Shown here piece by piece: positions 8,497 to 18,766 of a stretch of 55,236 nucleotides of DNA. Made by a program: the position numbers and the translations under genes. Location: positions 1-55,236 of the forward strand of contig NZ_JAEVHM010000019.1 of NCBI RefSeq assembly GCF_016802865.1, written 5' to 3'. Position 1 is the first letter of the stretch, and each line of letters opens with the position of its first letter. The notes under the pieces are model-generated. The model saw nothing but the letters and a program-made list of their open reading frames with translations, was not told the origin of the DNA and did no database searches. Source of the DNA: Micromonospora parastrephiae (GTDB lineage: Bacteria; Actinomycetota; Actinomycetes; Mycobacteriales; Micromonosporaceae).

Positions 8497-9923
8497 TGCC
8501 GCAGCCCCTGCTGGTTGAAGATCTGCACCATCTTCGCGTGGGCGGCCGTCACGGCCTGCGCCGGCGCTGTGCCCTGCACGACCTGCTGCATCATGTCGGT
8601 GAGGACGTAGGCCGACCCCACCGCCTGCTGGCCCGCGCTGGCCTTCTGCGGGAAGGCCAGGCCGTTCTTCGTGTTCAGCGGCAGCGACAGTTCGGTGATC
8701 TTCCGCAGCATGGGGAACGCCGGGTCGCCGCTGGTGAAGAACGGGTCGGCGTCCCAGACCTTCTGCCAGGCGGGCATCACCAGGCCGGGTGCCTCCTTCG
8801 CCACCCCGAGCAGCGCGGGCGCGCTGACCAGGTACTGCGCCAGGAGCTTGGCGAGCGCCGGGTTCTTGGCGCCCTTGAAGATGACGAAGCCCTGCGACTG
8901 GCCGAGCAGCAGAGGGTTGTTGGTCGCCGGCCCGATGCAGTCGGAGAACACGTGGGTGTTCGCGTGCACCGGGTTCTTCTTGGTCCTGGAGTCCGCGTAG
9001 ACGCTGAACTGGTTGCGGGTGTAACCGAGGATCCCGGCGAGCCAGTTCTCGTTGTTGCTGGTGTCGGTCCAGCTGGCGATTCCCGGCGGCAGCATCGGCT
9101 TGTACTTGGGATTGGTGTAGATGTCACCCAGGAAGGTCACCGCCTGCACCGTCTCGGGGGAGTCGAACGTGACCTTCCTGCCGTCGTTGGACGCGATCGA
9201 CCCGCCGTAGGCGTTGATCAGCGCCTCGATCATCCCGTTGCCGTCACCGGACCGGTTCACCGTCATGCCCCAACCGAACCGGCGTTTCGTCGGATCGGAA
9301 ATCTCCAGGCACAGATCCCGCAGTTCCTCCCAGCTGTAGATGTCCTTGGGGGAGATGCCCTTGTCCTGCATCCAGTCCTTGCGCAGGAACGACCCGATCC
9401 CGATGAAGTGGTACGGGATTGCGAACCACTTGCCGTCGAAGACGCAGTAGTTCTTGGCCTCAGCGCAGGGTTCGCCGTACTTGGCGGTCAGCGCCTGGAC
9501 GACGTCCGTCACGTCCTCCAGGTCGCCCAAGGCCTGAAACTGCGCGACGAACCGTGAGTCGGTCATGAAGGCCAGGTCACGCGCCACCCCGCCCCTGACC
9601 TCCGCATGGATCTTGGCCACCACGTCACCGGCGTCGGCCTGGACCAGACTGTTCTCGATCTTCGTTCCGGTGGTGTCGGCGAACTTCTTGATCGAGCTGT
9701 CGAGGGCATCGTTCGCCGCCGTCGAGTACAGCTTCTGTGACAGCATCCCCATCGAGGAGCCCTTCATCGACGCGGCCGCGTCGACCAGCTCCTGCGGAAC
9801 TTCCGGCTGCACCCTGGTGGGTGATCCGGAGTTGCCCCCACACGCGGCCAGACCGGCTGCGCCGAGCACCCCCACCCCGGTACCCAGAAAGCCGCGCCGG
9901 GACCACACTGGTCTGTCCTTCAT
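8493..9923 (-). CDS. Sugar ABC transporter substrate-binding lipoprotein
   Basis: About 476 residues. The N-terminus has a twin-arginine-like SRRGFLG followed by a lipobox LAAC with Cys about residue 28, so it is probably Tat-exported and lipidated on the outer face of the membrane. The rest has the features of an extracellular solute-binding protein family 1. Two ATGs compete: 9929, only 3 nt from GGGGG, and 9923, with 9 nt; I favour 9923. The gene heads the transporter operon with the fused permease and lies 548 nt downstream of the IclR regulator, which reads the same way. Confidence 0.87.
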   Translation of the reverse strand: MKDRPVWSRRGFLGTGVGVLGAAGLAACGGNSGSPTRVQPEVPQELVDAAASMKGSSMGMLSQKLYSTAANDALDSSIKKFADTTGTKIENSLVQADAGDVVAKIHAEVRGGVARDLAFMTDSRFVAQFQALGDLEDVTDVVQALTAKYGEPCAEAKNYCVFDGKWFAIPYHFIGIGSFLRKDWMQDKGISPKDIYSWEELRDLCLEISDPTKRRFGWGMTVNRSGDGNGMIEALINAYGGSIASNDGRKVTFDSPETVQAVTFLGDIYTNPKYKPMLPPGIASWTDTSNNENWLAGILGYTRNQFSVYADSRTKKNPVHANTHVFSDCIGPATNNPLLLGQSQGFVIFKGAKNPALAKLLAQYLVSAPALLGVAKEAPGLVMPAWQKVWDADPFFTSGDPAFPMLRKITELSLPLNTKNGLAFPQKASAGQQAVGSAYVLTDMMQQVVQGTAPAQAVTAAHAKMVQIFNQQGLRQ

Positions 9924-10365
9924 GGACATTCGCCCCCTTCATCTCCCCGCACCACCGCACGCCAAGGGCGTACGTGACGAAAACCGGGATCCTCGTGCTT
10001 CAGGTGTGTCTCTGCGTCGGCGGCCACGGACACGTCGCCGCATCGATCAATGCGTTCGCATGCTCTTCGTAGGAGTTGGTGAGGTTGCCACGGTGGCGAC
10101 GGCCCGCCCTTGCCGCCGTTCGCCGTCGGTCGTCCTTCACACACGCTTTGTCTTGGCGATATCCGGACGCTGGTCCAGATGCCGCGTGTTTCTCCGCGAT
10201 GCCGTCAACCGCACAGGTTCGGTCGACGTGTCCCGAGCCTCCGGCGAACCTCACGAGAGATTCCGCGTGCTGCTCGCCGGTAGCGCGACGACGTCGGGGC
10301 GATCGGCGACCGGGCCGAGAGAGCGGCGCTGACCTTCCAGTCCGGTCGGGTCACGGGCCCCCGCC

Positions 10366-10393
10366 GTTCGAGATTTCGAACCGAGTTCGAGAT
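10366..10393. promoter_or_regulatory. Candidate operator in the transporter leader
   Basis: GTTCGAGAT occurs as direct repeats at 10366-10374 and 10385-10393, and TCGAAC-CGA-GTTCGA (10376-10390) is a perfect inverted repeat across them. The site lies just downstream of the expected transcription start of the promoter at 10413-10442, a repressor position. Binding by the neighbouring IclR protein is inferred. Confidence 0.5.
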
Positions 10394-10412
10394 GCCGTGT
10401 CGAGTGGACGCG

Positions 10413-10442
10413 ACGCTAGAGCAACGCCGTGAGAGATGTCAA
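10413..10442 (-). promoter_or_regulatory. Sigma70-type promoter of the sugar transporter operon
   Basis: Read on the minus strand, a consensus TTGACA (10442-10437) is followed after 18 nt by TAGCGT (10418-10413). It points to the binding-protein gene and implies a leader of roughly 480 nt. No gene is seen between 9930 and 10477; apart from these regulatory sites I see nothing recognisable there. Confidence 0.6.
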
Positions 10443-10455
10443 TGTTTCGATGTTA

Positions 10456-10467
10456 TTTCGGCCGAAA
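10456..10467. promoter_or_regulatory. 12-bp perfect palindrome upstream of the transporter promoter
   Basis: TTTCGGCCGAAA lies between the IclR stop codon and the -35 box of the transporter promoter. It could be an activator or repressor half of the IclR control region, or part of a short terminator for the regulator gene. Confidence 0.4.
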
Positions 10468-10477
10468 CGGCGAGCGG

Positions 10478-11248
10478 CTATCGCGGCTGCGCCCGGTAGC
10501 CCATGCGGGCGGACAGCGTGGCCGCGCCCTCGCGAACCAGCCCGGTCCACTCGACGTGCACCTGGGGGGTCCAGCGAATGATCGGCGCGGACAGGCTCAT
10601 CGCGGCGATGGTCGCGCCGGAATGGTCGCGGACCGGCGCGGCGACGCAGCGCATGGCGCTGTCAGACTCCCCGATGTCGACCGCGATGCTCTCCACCCGG
10701 ACACGTTCGAGGTGTGCGCGTAGGCGGTCCGGGTCGGTGATGCTGTCCGGCGTCATGCCCGGCAGGTCGCCCTTCGTCAGGACGGCGTCCAAGCTCGCCT
10801 GATCGAGGCCCGACAGCAGTATCTTGCCGACCGCCGTGCAGTGGGCCGGCAGCCGCCGCCCGACCGCAGAGACCATCCGGACGGGATGCGTGCTGTCGAA
10901 CTTGACGAGGTAGATGACGTTGGCGCCATCGAGCACGGCAACGTGGACCGCCTCGTCGCACGCGGCGGCCACGTCCCGTGCGACGCTCTGCGCCTCGCGG
11001 ACCAGGTCAAGCCGGCCGGCGAACGCCGCACCGAGCTGGAACAGCGGCATGCCGAGCCGATACCGCACCGGCTGGCCCGGTACGGAGATCAGGTACGAGC
11101 GAGCCTCGAGCGTGACGAGCAGTTCGTGGACGGTGGTGCGGGGTAGGTCGAGCCGCTCCATCACCTGGCGGGCCGACAGTTGGGAGTGGTCCAGGAACAG
11201 TTCGAGGATGTCGAGTGCGCGGATGACCGCCGATACCACACGGGGCAT
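10478..11248 (-). CDS. IclR-family transcriptional regulator
   Basis: 256 residues. The N-terminal winged helix (LSARQVMERLDLPRTTVHEL) and the C-terminal effector-binding domain (RRLPAHCTAVGKILLSGL, the usual IclR signature) match the family and length. The start is ATG 11248 behind AAGGGA; the frame is open to 11344, but those residues do not resemble an IclR N-terminus. It lies upstream of the sugar transporter in the same orientation, so it is the likely regulator of that operon and probably senses the transported sugar or a derivative. Confidence 0.88.
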   Translation of the reverse strand: MPRVVSAVIRALDILELFLDHSQLSARQVMERLDLPRTTVHELLVTLEARSYLISVPGQPVRYRLGMPLFQLGAAFAGRLDLVREAQSVARDVAAACDEAVHVAVLDGANVIYLVKFDSTHPVRMVSAVGRRLPAHCTAVGKILLSGLDQASLDAVLTKGDLPGMTPDSITDPDRLRAHLERVRVESIAVDIGESDSAMRCVAAPVRDHSGATIAAMSLSAPIIRWTPQVHVEWTGLVREGAATLSARMGYRAQPR

Positions 11249-11274
11249 GTCGATAGTCCCTTCCAAATGCCGGA

Positions 11275-11299
11275 CCCGTGTCAATGATCTCCACACGGG
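11275..11299. promoter_or_regulatory. Inverted repeat before the IclR gene
   Basis: CCCGTGT and ACACGGG form a perfect 7-bp inverted repeat with an 11-nt spacer, ending 26 nt upstream of the IclR start codon. It is a candidate autoregulatory operator. Confidence 0.4.
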
Positions 11300-11340
11300 C
11301 CAGCACCTGAAGAGGATAGCTACGTCAACGTCACGCGCGC

Positions 11341-13059
11341 TCACATCCGTTCGGGGGTGCGGATGCCGAGCAGGTACAGGCCCTGCTGAAGCACCCGGCC
11401 GGTCAGGTCGCAGAGCACCAGCCGGCTCTCCCGGACCGGCCCGTCGACCCGCAGCACCGGGCAGCGCTCGTAGTACGCGCTGAACGTGGCGGCCAACCGG
11501 TACAGGTAGCCGGCGAGGTGGTGGAACTCCAGGTTCTCCGCCACCTCGCCGACCACCCTGCCGAAGCCGACCAGCTCGAAGGCGAGCGCCCGCTCCGCCG
11601 GCTCGGCCAGCGAGATCGCCGCGTCCGGGCGGGCCGCCACTCCGGCCCGCCGGAAGATGGACCGGATCCGGGAGTACGCGTACTGGAGGTAGGGCGCGGT
11701 GTTGCCGTCCAACGACAGCATCCGGTCCCAGTCGAGCACGTAGTCCTTGTGCCGGTCACTGGACAGATCCGCGTACTTGATGGCACCGATGCCGACCGCC
11801 CGGCCCACCTCGGCCGATTCCGCCTCGCCCAGCTCCGGGTTCCGCTTTCGGGTCAGCGCGGTGGCCCGCGCGATCGCCTCCTCCAGCAGCCCGACCAACT
11901 TCACCGACTCACCGGCCCGGCTGCGCAGCATCCGCCCGTCCGACCCGAGGATGGAGCCGAACCCGACGTGCTCGGCCCGGGCCGGAGGGAACAGCCAGCC
12001 GGCCTGCGCGGCGACGGCGTACACCATCTCGAAATGCCGCCGCTGCGGCAGCCCGACCACGTAGAGCAGCCGGGTCGCGCCCAGCGTGCCGGTCCGATGG
12101 CGGATCGCCGCCAGGTCGGTCGCCGAGTAGCCGTACCCGCCGTCGGACTTGCGCACGATCAGCGGCAGCGGCTCGCCGTCCCGGCCCACGGAGTCGGGCG
12201 GGAACACGCAGGACGCCCCGTCGCTCTCCCGCAGCAGACCGAGCCGGTCCAGGTCCTCGACCACCGGGCCGAGCAGGTCGTTGTAGCTGCTCTCGCCGTG
12301 GAAGTCACGCTCGGTGAGGGTGACGTCGAGCCTGTCGTACACGGTCGTGAAGTACCGCTCGGACTGCCGCACCAGCAGCCGCCACAGCCGCAGCGTCGCC
12401 GGATCACCGCCCTGCAGGGCCACCACCCGCCGCCGGGACCGCTCACGGAACGCCTCGTCGGCGTCGAACGTGGCCCGGGCCGCCTTGTAGAACGAGTCCA
12501 GGTCACCCATGGACAGCTCCTGCGCCGCCTCGGCCTCACCCAGGTCGACCAGGTGCTCGATCAGCATTCCGAACGGGGTGCCCCAGTCACCCAGGTGATT
12601 GGCCCGCAGCACCCGGTGCCCCAGCCACTCCAGCAGTCGGGCCGCCGCGTCGCCGATCACCGTCGACCGCAGGTGACCGACGTGCATCTCCTTCGCCACG
12701 TTCGGCGCCGAATAGTCGATCACCACGGTCTCCGGCTCGACGGTCACCGGCACACCCAGCCGCGGGTCGGCGGCGAGCGCGCGAACAAGCCCGGCCAGGG
12801 CCTCGTCGGCGACGGTCAGGTTGAGAAAGCCCGGCCCGGACACCTCCGCGACGCTGCACACGTCGGCCACCTCGGCGTACTCCAGCACCTCGGCGGCGAC
12901 GGCACGCGGCGGCCGGCCGAGCCGCCGGGCCAGGGCCAGCGCCGCGTCGGACTGAAAGTCCGCGCGCTGAGACCGCCGCACGACCGGGTCCACCGGTGCG
13001 CCGGCCACCGTCGCGAACGCCGGCGCCAGCCGGTCGGTGAGCAGTTTCTCCAGATCCAT
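11341..13059 (-). CDS. argS: Arginyl-tRNA synthetase, atypical (probably auxiliary)
   Basis: 572 residues. Family features in order are an N-terminal additional domain, DYSAPNVAKEMHVGHLRST carrying HVGH (the HIGH signature, about residue 123), NHLGDWGTPFGM, the GRMLRSRAGE segment in place of KMSKS, and a C-terminal DALR anticodon domain ending LLGIRTPERM. It ligates arginine to tRNA-Arg in the cytosol. The sequence departs from the housekeeping actinobacterial enzyme as I remember it, so I infer a second copy. ATG 13059 has no good Shine-Dalgarno, and the 5' region folds (see leader), which suggests controlled translation or transcription. It diverges from the rifamycin monooxygenase gene. 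Confidence 0.9.
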   Translation of the reverse strand: MDLEKLLTDRLAPAFATVAGAPVDPVVRRSQRADFQSDAALALARRLGRPPRAVAAEVLEYAEVADVCSVAEVSGPGFLNLTVADEALAGLVRALAADPRLGVPVTVEPETVVIDYSAPNVAKEMHVGHLRSTVIGDAAARLLEWLGHRVLRANHLGDWGTPFGMLIEHLVDLGEAEAAQELSMGDLDSFYKAARATFDADEAFRERSRRRVVALQGGDPATLRLWRLLVRQSERYFTTVYDRLDVTLTERDFHGESSYNDLLGPVVEDLDRLGLLRESDGASCVFPPDSVGRDGEPLPLIVRKSDGGYGYSATDLAAIRHRTGTLGATRLLYVVGLPQRRHFEMVYAVAAQAGWLFPPARAEHVGFGSILGSDGRMLRSRAGESVKLVGLLEEAIARATALTRKRNPELGEAESAEVGRAVGIGAIKYADLSSDRHKDYVLDWDRMLSLDGNTAPYLQYAYSRIRSIFRRAGVAARPDAAISLAEPAERALAFELVGFGRVVGEVAENLEFHHLAGYLYRLAATFSAYYERCPVLRVDGPVRESRLVLCDLTGRVLQQGLYLLGIRTPERM

Positions 13060-13064
13060 GGGTA

Positions 13065-13205
13065 CGCCGATCTCGCTCGGATCCGCCGCTCTCGGATCAC
13101 CGGAAGGGGATGCGGGCGGACCGAGGACGATCGGCGATGACCGGCGGCTCGATCCGCCGGTCGCAGGTGAGGAATGCTCAGCGCGGGCGGTCGCAGGACC
13201 GCCGG
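13065..13205 (-). promoter_or_regulatory. Putative arginine attenuator upstream of argS
   Basis: In transcript order, GGCGGTC (13203-13197) pairs with GACCGCC (13192-13186) inside the Arg-codon run of the leader ORF. GACCGGCGG (13162-13154) pairs with CCGCCGGTC (13147-13139) as a 9-bp stem with a 6-nt loop. Alternative pairings exist: CCGCC of the second segment with GGCGG of the third, and the first segment with the fourth. Near argS, GATCCG/CGGATC (13098-13093/13085-13080) and CGCCGATC/GATCGGCG (13136-13129/13072-13065) can mask the start region. No U-tract follows, so control may be translational. Confidence 0.55.
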
Positions 13206-13267
13206 CGTCGCAGCGCGCCGAACAGGACGTCGGGGGACGCCGTCGGGAACGCGTGCGAGCTGGACAT
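13178..13267 (-). CDS. Arg-rich leader peptide of argS (29 residues)
   Basis: ATG 13267 to TGA 13178 encodes a 29-residue peptide whose last eleven residues, RRRRSCDRPR preceded by L, contain six arginines read by CGA, CGC, CGG, CGG, CGC and CGC. The -10 box TAGGCT lies 6 nt before the ATG, so the mRNA probably begins at this codon (leaderless). It ends 118 nt upstream of argS and overlaps the first attenuator hairpin. The obvious reading is ribosome-mediated sensing of Arg-tRNA charging; the peptide itself need have no function. Confidence 0.55.
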   Translation of the reverse strand: MSSSHAFPTASPDVLFGALRRRRSCDRPR

Positions 13268-13273
13268 GGCAGC

Positions 13274-13304
13274 AGCCTAACCTGCCGACCCCGGGGCCGT
13301 GCAA
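13274..13304 (-). promoter_or_regulatory. Promoter of the argS leader transcript
   Basis: TAGGCT (13279-13274 on the minus strand) lies 6 nt before the leader ORF ATG at 13267. TTGCAC (13304-13299) is a possible -35 box at a long 19-nt spacing. The arrangement predicts a leaderless mRNA starting at the leader peptide. Confidence 0.5.
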
Positions 13305-13402
13305 CGCCATGGACCCCCCGATCGACAGCGCCGCCGCACGGGCCGTTCCGAGTCGCGATGTGGCTGGGAAAAGGCTGGACGGGATGAGGTTCGGGCTTGT
13401 AA

Positions 13403-15091
<1,689 letters not shown>

Positions 15092-15115
15092 ATTCGGCTG
15101 AGCGACCGGACATGA

Positions 15116-15256
15116 ACGCAGTCGAGCACGTGGGGCGCCCTCGCCACCTGGCAGGGCCAGCCCCACACCAGCGGGCCTGCGGCGGTGGTCGCCGTGGTCC
15201 TGGCGGTCACGGGCCTGGTGACGTACGCCATCCTCGGACCCGCCCGGCGCGAGTGA
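15116..15256 (+). pseudogene. Short gene remnant with one membrane helix
   Basis: An open 46-codon stretch after an in-frame stop at 15113 has no start codon at its head. It ends in a clear transmembrane helix (AVVAVVLAVTGLVTYAILGP) and ARRE before TGA 15256. It looks like the C-terminus of a lost membrane protein. I cannot name the family, and chance coding is possible. Confidence 0.3.
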
Positions 15257-15258
15257 GT

Positions 15259-15615
15259 TCAGACGGTAACGGCGGCCATCTGGGTGCACGAGTCGGCGCA
15301 CCGGCGGCACTGCTCGGCGCAGCGCATCATCTGTTCGTCTCCGCTGAACTGCGCGCAGTCCACCGCGCACGCCTGGCAGATCTGAGCACAGATACGCGAT
15401 ATCTCCGCGTTGTACCGCGACCCGCGCCCCATGAACGCCGCCGCCGTCCGGCATATCTCCGCGCAGTCCACCATCAGCTTGATGTGCTCGGCCTCGGTGT
15501 GCCGGCCACCTTGACGCAGGCAGTAGGCCAACGTCTCTTCGCAAATCCGCGAACACTCCAACGCGTCGGTTATCGCCCGATCCATCACGTCCTTGGTCAT
15601 GCCTTGCGCCGCCAT
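15259..15615 (-). CDS. Cys-rich four-helix bundle protein (DUF326/Csp-like)
   Basis: 118 residues with Cys pairs spaced along helices: ECSRICEETLAYC, DCAEICRTA, ICAQICQACAVDC, RCAEQCRRCADSC. This pattern matches DUF326 proteins, often mislabelled ferredoxins, whose Csp1/Csp3 members store many Cu(I) ions inside a four-helix bundle. There is no signal peptide, so it is a cytosolic (Csp3-like) form. ATG 15615 is preceded by GAGGAAGG at about 11 nt. No copper regulator or exporter is adjacent. Copper storage is inferred from the family. Confidence 0.82.
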   Translation of the reverse strand: MAAQGMTKDVMDRAITDALECSRICEETLAYCLRQGGRHTEAEHIKLMVDCAEICRTAAAFMGRGSRYNAEISRICAQICQACAVDCAQFSGDEQMMRCAEQCRRCADSCTQMAAVTV

Positions 15616-15732
15616 CTCAAAACCGACCTTCCTCACGCACGTCTGGTCAACGCTGCGCGTACCCGGCCCCGGGCTCGGCTAAGCGGGGTAAGGATTCTCA
15701 TCGGGCCCAGCCGAGCGACCGGTGATGCCCGC

Positions 15733-15759
15733 GGGCGGGTGGGTCGCCCCACCCGGCCC
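15733..15759 (-). terminator. GC-rich terminator after the GH31 gene
   Basis: CGGGTGGG (15736-15743), loop TCGC, CCCACCCG (15748-15755) form a perfect 8-bp stem, extendable with a bulge by GGG/CCC. It lies between the GH31 stop at 15831 and the Csp-like gene, both read leftward. No clear U-tract is present, as is usual in high-GC actinobacteria. Confidence 0.45.
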
Positions 15760-15830
15760 GCGTCGGACCCGTCCTGGAAGCCGGCCCCGGAAGGCTGGCG
15801 ATGGTGGGTGCCGGTCTGGGACTGACCGTC

Positions 15831-18623
15831 TCAGTGCTTCTTGAACACCGGCATGGTGTCCAGCGTGGTGGTGATGTTCTGCGTGGTGCCGCCCCGATAC
15901 GTCTTCCCGGTGAAGATGTCGGTCCAGCTGTTGCCCGGCGGGAACCACACCGACGTCGTGGCGGTGTCGCCGGGCGTCGTCACGGGTGCCACCAGGTAGT
16001 CCGGGCCGTAGAGGTACTCGGAACCGGCAGTGGCGTACGCGGCCTGCTCATGCGGGTATGCCAGGTACATCGAGCGGACGATGGGCGTACCCGTGCGAGT
16101 GGCCTCCTGAGCAGCGGCGTAGGTGTACGGCAGCAGCTTCTCCCGCAGGTTCAGGAACTTCTTGGCCGACGCGTTCGCCACCGGGCCGTACTGCCAGGGC
16201 AGCCGGTCGCTGTGGTTGGAGTGCAGCCGGTCGATCGGCTGGAACGTACCGAACTGGACCCACCGGGCGTAGAGGTCGTCGGGCAGTTTCGTGCTGTCCG
16301 GTTCGCTGCCCGGCTGCTGCAGGCCGCCCGTGTGCCCGCCGATGTCGTGGCTGACCGCGGCCAGCCCGGTCGCGGCCGACTCGCCCGGCGTGTAGCCGAC
16401 CTCCATCTGCAGGGTCTGCCAGTCGGAGGTGGTGTCGCCGGTGAAATGCAGCGTGGTGCGCTTGTCGGCCCACGGTCCGGTCGGTACCGGGGTCGGGCTG
16501 CCGTAACCGCCGGCCTGCAACGAGCCGTACGCCCGGGAGAACGCGAAACCGGTCTTGTCGGCGTACTGCTGGTTGATCCATGCGTCCGGAGTCACACCGG
16601 CGAGCGAGGACTTCGAGTTGTCGCAGCACCAGTCCATCCACCAGAGGTCCGGGCCCTTGCTGCCCTTCGGCACCATCCCGTCGTGGAGCTGCATGTACGC
16701 CTTGAGCTGGTCCGGGTCGCCGAAGTCGAACGCGTAGCAGTCGGCGCCGCCGTTGCAGCCGACGCGTTGCAGCTTGCCCTTCGCGGTGGCCTGCGCCTGC
16801 GCGAACTTCGGGTCCGAGCCCAGGATGCTCGGGTGGATGTTGATGCCGGTGTGCAGGTCCTGCTTCCTGGCCCAGTCGAAGAACGCCTTCGGGTCGGGAA
16901 TCCGGGTGGGGTCGATGCTCCAGCCGTTCCACCTGTCCGGCGCCTTCACGTCGGTGTCGAGGACAAGCACATCCATCGGCACACCCTCGGCCCTGGCCCG
17001 GGCCACGATGTTCTGGAAGTCGGTCGCGGTGCGGTCGTAGTACTCGGAGTACCACACCCCGTACGCCCACCTCGGCAGCAGCTTCGTGGGCCCGGTCAGG
17101 GTCGACAGGTCCTTCAAACCGCGGGTGAAGTCCTGCCCGTACGCGAAGACGTAGCCGTCCTGCTCGGCGGCGGGCCGGGGCTTGGTGGTGCTCAGGGCCG
17201 AGGCCGAGTCGTCGAGCAGGTACCAGCCGTCCTGGTAGAGCAGACCCGGAGAGGTGGGCGCGGAACCGGTCACGCCGTCCAGGCCCCGGCGGTAGCCGCC
17301 GAGCGGCGCGTGCGGGGCGAGCAGCGGGGAGCCCGCCCTCGTGACGGCGACCGTGTCCACGTTGATGTTGCAGCTGGCATCCGTGGGGCAACCCAGGGTC
17401 ACGGTGTTGGTGCCGCGGTTGAGGTGGACCGGAACGGAAACCGTGTTCCAGTAGTCCCATCCGCTGGTGGGCGGCAGGGTCGCCGTGACCGGTGCCGCCG
17501 TTCCCGCGGTGACCGACATGGTGCGCGTCTGGCTCGGCTGGGAGCCGGCCTGCCCGTTGGCGTAGCGGATCTGCATCTGATAGTCACCCGTGGACGGAAC
17601 ATCCGTCACGGTGAGCGCGTCGGCGGACGTGGTGCTTTCCAGACCGGCCAGGAATCCCGTACCGGAAGCGCCGTTGTGGTCGTTCGCGGGCCTCGCGCCG
17701 CCGGTCAGCGCGCCGGTCTCCGCCTCGCCCAGCGTGCCGAACCGCAGGGGCTGCGGCTGAGGCGCGGCCGGTGCCGGGAACGGATCGCCCGGGTTGACCA
17801 TCGCAAGGCTGTCGATGTTCACATTGCCGGAGTCGTTGGGACCGCGCACGACGCTGATCTCGTGCCGGCCCGCGGTGAGGTCGACCGGCACGCTGGCCAG
17901 GCCCCAGGTGTCCCAGTTCGCGGTGGGCGGCAGCGTCAGCGTGCGGCCACCGTCCCCGTCGACCTGAACCGTCAGGGTGCGGGCCACGGTCTGACCGTCG
18001 CCGCCGGCGCTGTTGGCGTAGCGGACGGTGAGCTGCTTCGTGCCGTTCTCTGGAGCGTCGAGCGCGAACTTGACGGAGTCGCCGGACGAGGTGAAACCGG
18101 CCGCGAAGCCGCGTCCGGTGTATCCCCGGTGGTCGGTGGCCACGCCGGGGCCGCTCAGCTGCAGCGATTCGGCCTCGCAGAGCGCGCCGAACGTGCAGTC
18201 CGGAGCACTCTTGCCGGCCCAGGGACTGCCCTGCACAGTCTGCTTGCCGGTCTTCAGCTGCACGGTGAGGTTGTCGGCGGTGAACGCGCCCGAGCCGACC
18301 TGGTAACGCAACGTCATCGCACCGGTGTCGATGGTGAGCCAACCGTGATCGATGCGCTTCGTGAAACGCGTACGGGGGAAGTCATCGCGCCCGATGGCGT
18401 TGAACGTGGCGGCGTCGGTGAACCTGCCGTCCTTCTGGTACTCGGTGCGGATCAGGGTCGGGGACAGCACTTCGAAACGTGCGTCGCCCGAGCGAACGGC
18501 TTGGTCTTTCGCCTGGTTGTGGCCGGCCTGGGCCGGCGCGGACGGAGCGAGTATCAACCCCGTGATGAGAATGCCGGTCGCGGCGGCTGATGTCGCGCGA
18601 CGGCGTGAACTCCGATAGAGCAA
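15831..18623 (-). CDS. Secreted glycoside hydrolase family 31 with two CBM6/35-like modules
   Basis: 930 residues. The N-terminus (SSRRRATSAAATGILITG...APAQA) is a signal peptide. Two carbohydrate-binding modules follow (about residues 147-290 and 310-440), each beginning with an EAE motif and containing a HxGxxGxGF-type segment, spliced into the N-terminal GH31 domain. The TIM barrel carries the nucleophile in LWWMDW (Asp 664) and the acid/base in SHDIGGH (Asp 760). Family members are extracellular alpha-glucosidases, alpha-xylosidases or isomaltosidases; specificity is open. The best start is TTG 18623 behind GAGGAG at 6 nt. It is monocistronic and may supply oligosaccharides to importers elsewhere. 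Confidence 0.88.
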   Translation of the reverse strand: MLYRSSRRRATSAAATGILITGLILAPSAPAQAGHNQAKDQAVRSGDARFEVLSPTLIRTEYQKDGRFTDAATFNAIGRDDFPRTRFTKRIDHGWLTIDTGAMTLRYQVGSGAFTADNLTVQLKTGKQTVQGSPWAGKSAPDCTFGALCEAESLQLSGPGVATDHRGYTGRGFAAGFTSSGDSVKFALDAPENGTKQLTVRYANSAGGDGQTVARTLTVQVDGDGGRTLTLPPTANWDTWGLASVPVDLTAGRHEISVVRGPNDSGNVNIDSLAMVNPGDPFPAPAAPQPQPLRFGTLGEAETGALTGGARPANDHNGASGTGFLAGLESTTSADALTVTDVPSTGDYQMQIRYANGQAGSQPSQTRTMSVTAGTAAPVTATLPPTSGWDYWNTVSVPVHLNRGTNTVTLGCPTDASCNINVDTVAVTRAGSPLLAPHAPLGGYRRGLDGVTGSAPTSPGLLYQDGWYLLDDSASALSTTKPRPAAEQDGYVFAYGQDFTRGLKDLSTLTGPTKLLPRWAYGVWYSEYYDRTATDFQNIVARARAEGVPMDVLVLDTDVKAPDRWNGWSIDPTRIPDPKAFFDWARKQDLHTGINIHPSILGSDPKFAQAQATAKGKLQRVGCNGGADCYAFDFGDPDQLKAYMQLHDGMVPKGSKGPDLWWMDWCCDNSKSSLAGVTPDAWINQQYADKTGFAFSRAYGSLQAGGYGSPTPVPTGPWADKRTTLHFTGDTTSDWQTLQMEVGYTPGESAATGLAAVSHDIGGHTGGLQQPGSEPDSTKLPDDLYARWVQFGTFQPIDRLHSNHSDRLPWQYGPVANASAKKFLNLREKLLPYTYAAAQEATRTGTPIVRSMYLAYPHEQAAYATAGSEYLYGPDYLVAPVTTPGDTATTSVWFPPGNSWTDIFTGKTYRGGTTQNITTTLDTMPVFKKH

Positions 18624-18766
18624 GATGCGCTCCTCGTCTCATATGGAGGAAATGAGTCGATGACAACGCTGTCACTTGACCGAAACACATGTCAACGGAC
18701 CTTGGAGGGTGTCCCATCTCTCTTCCGGCGGCGGTCGTACTCGTCCGGCAGGCGCAACGCTGGCCC

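Noticed and set aside
10050..10061. ATGCG-TT-CGCAT inverted repeat in the transporter leader
   Set aside because: Short and isolated, with no promoter or partner site around it; expected by chance in high-GC DNA.
9930..10332. Several 70-110 codon frames in the leader of the sugar operon
   Set aside because: No ribosome-binding site or family resemblance; most are Arg/Ala-rich shadows. The interval is treated as untranslated leader.
13060..13267. T-box riboswitch upstream of argS
   Set aside because: No T-box sequence or specifier-loop architecture; the Arg-codon leader ORF explains the structure better.
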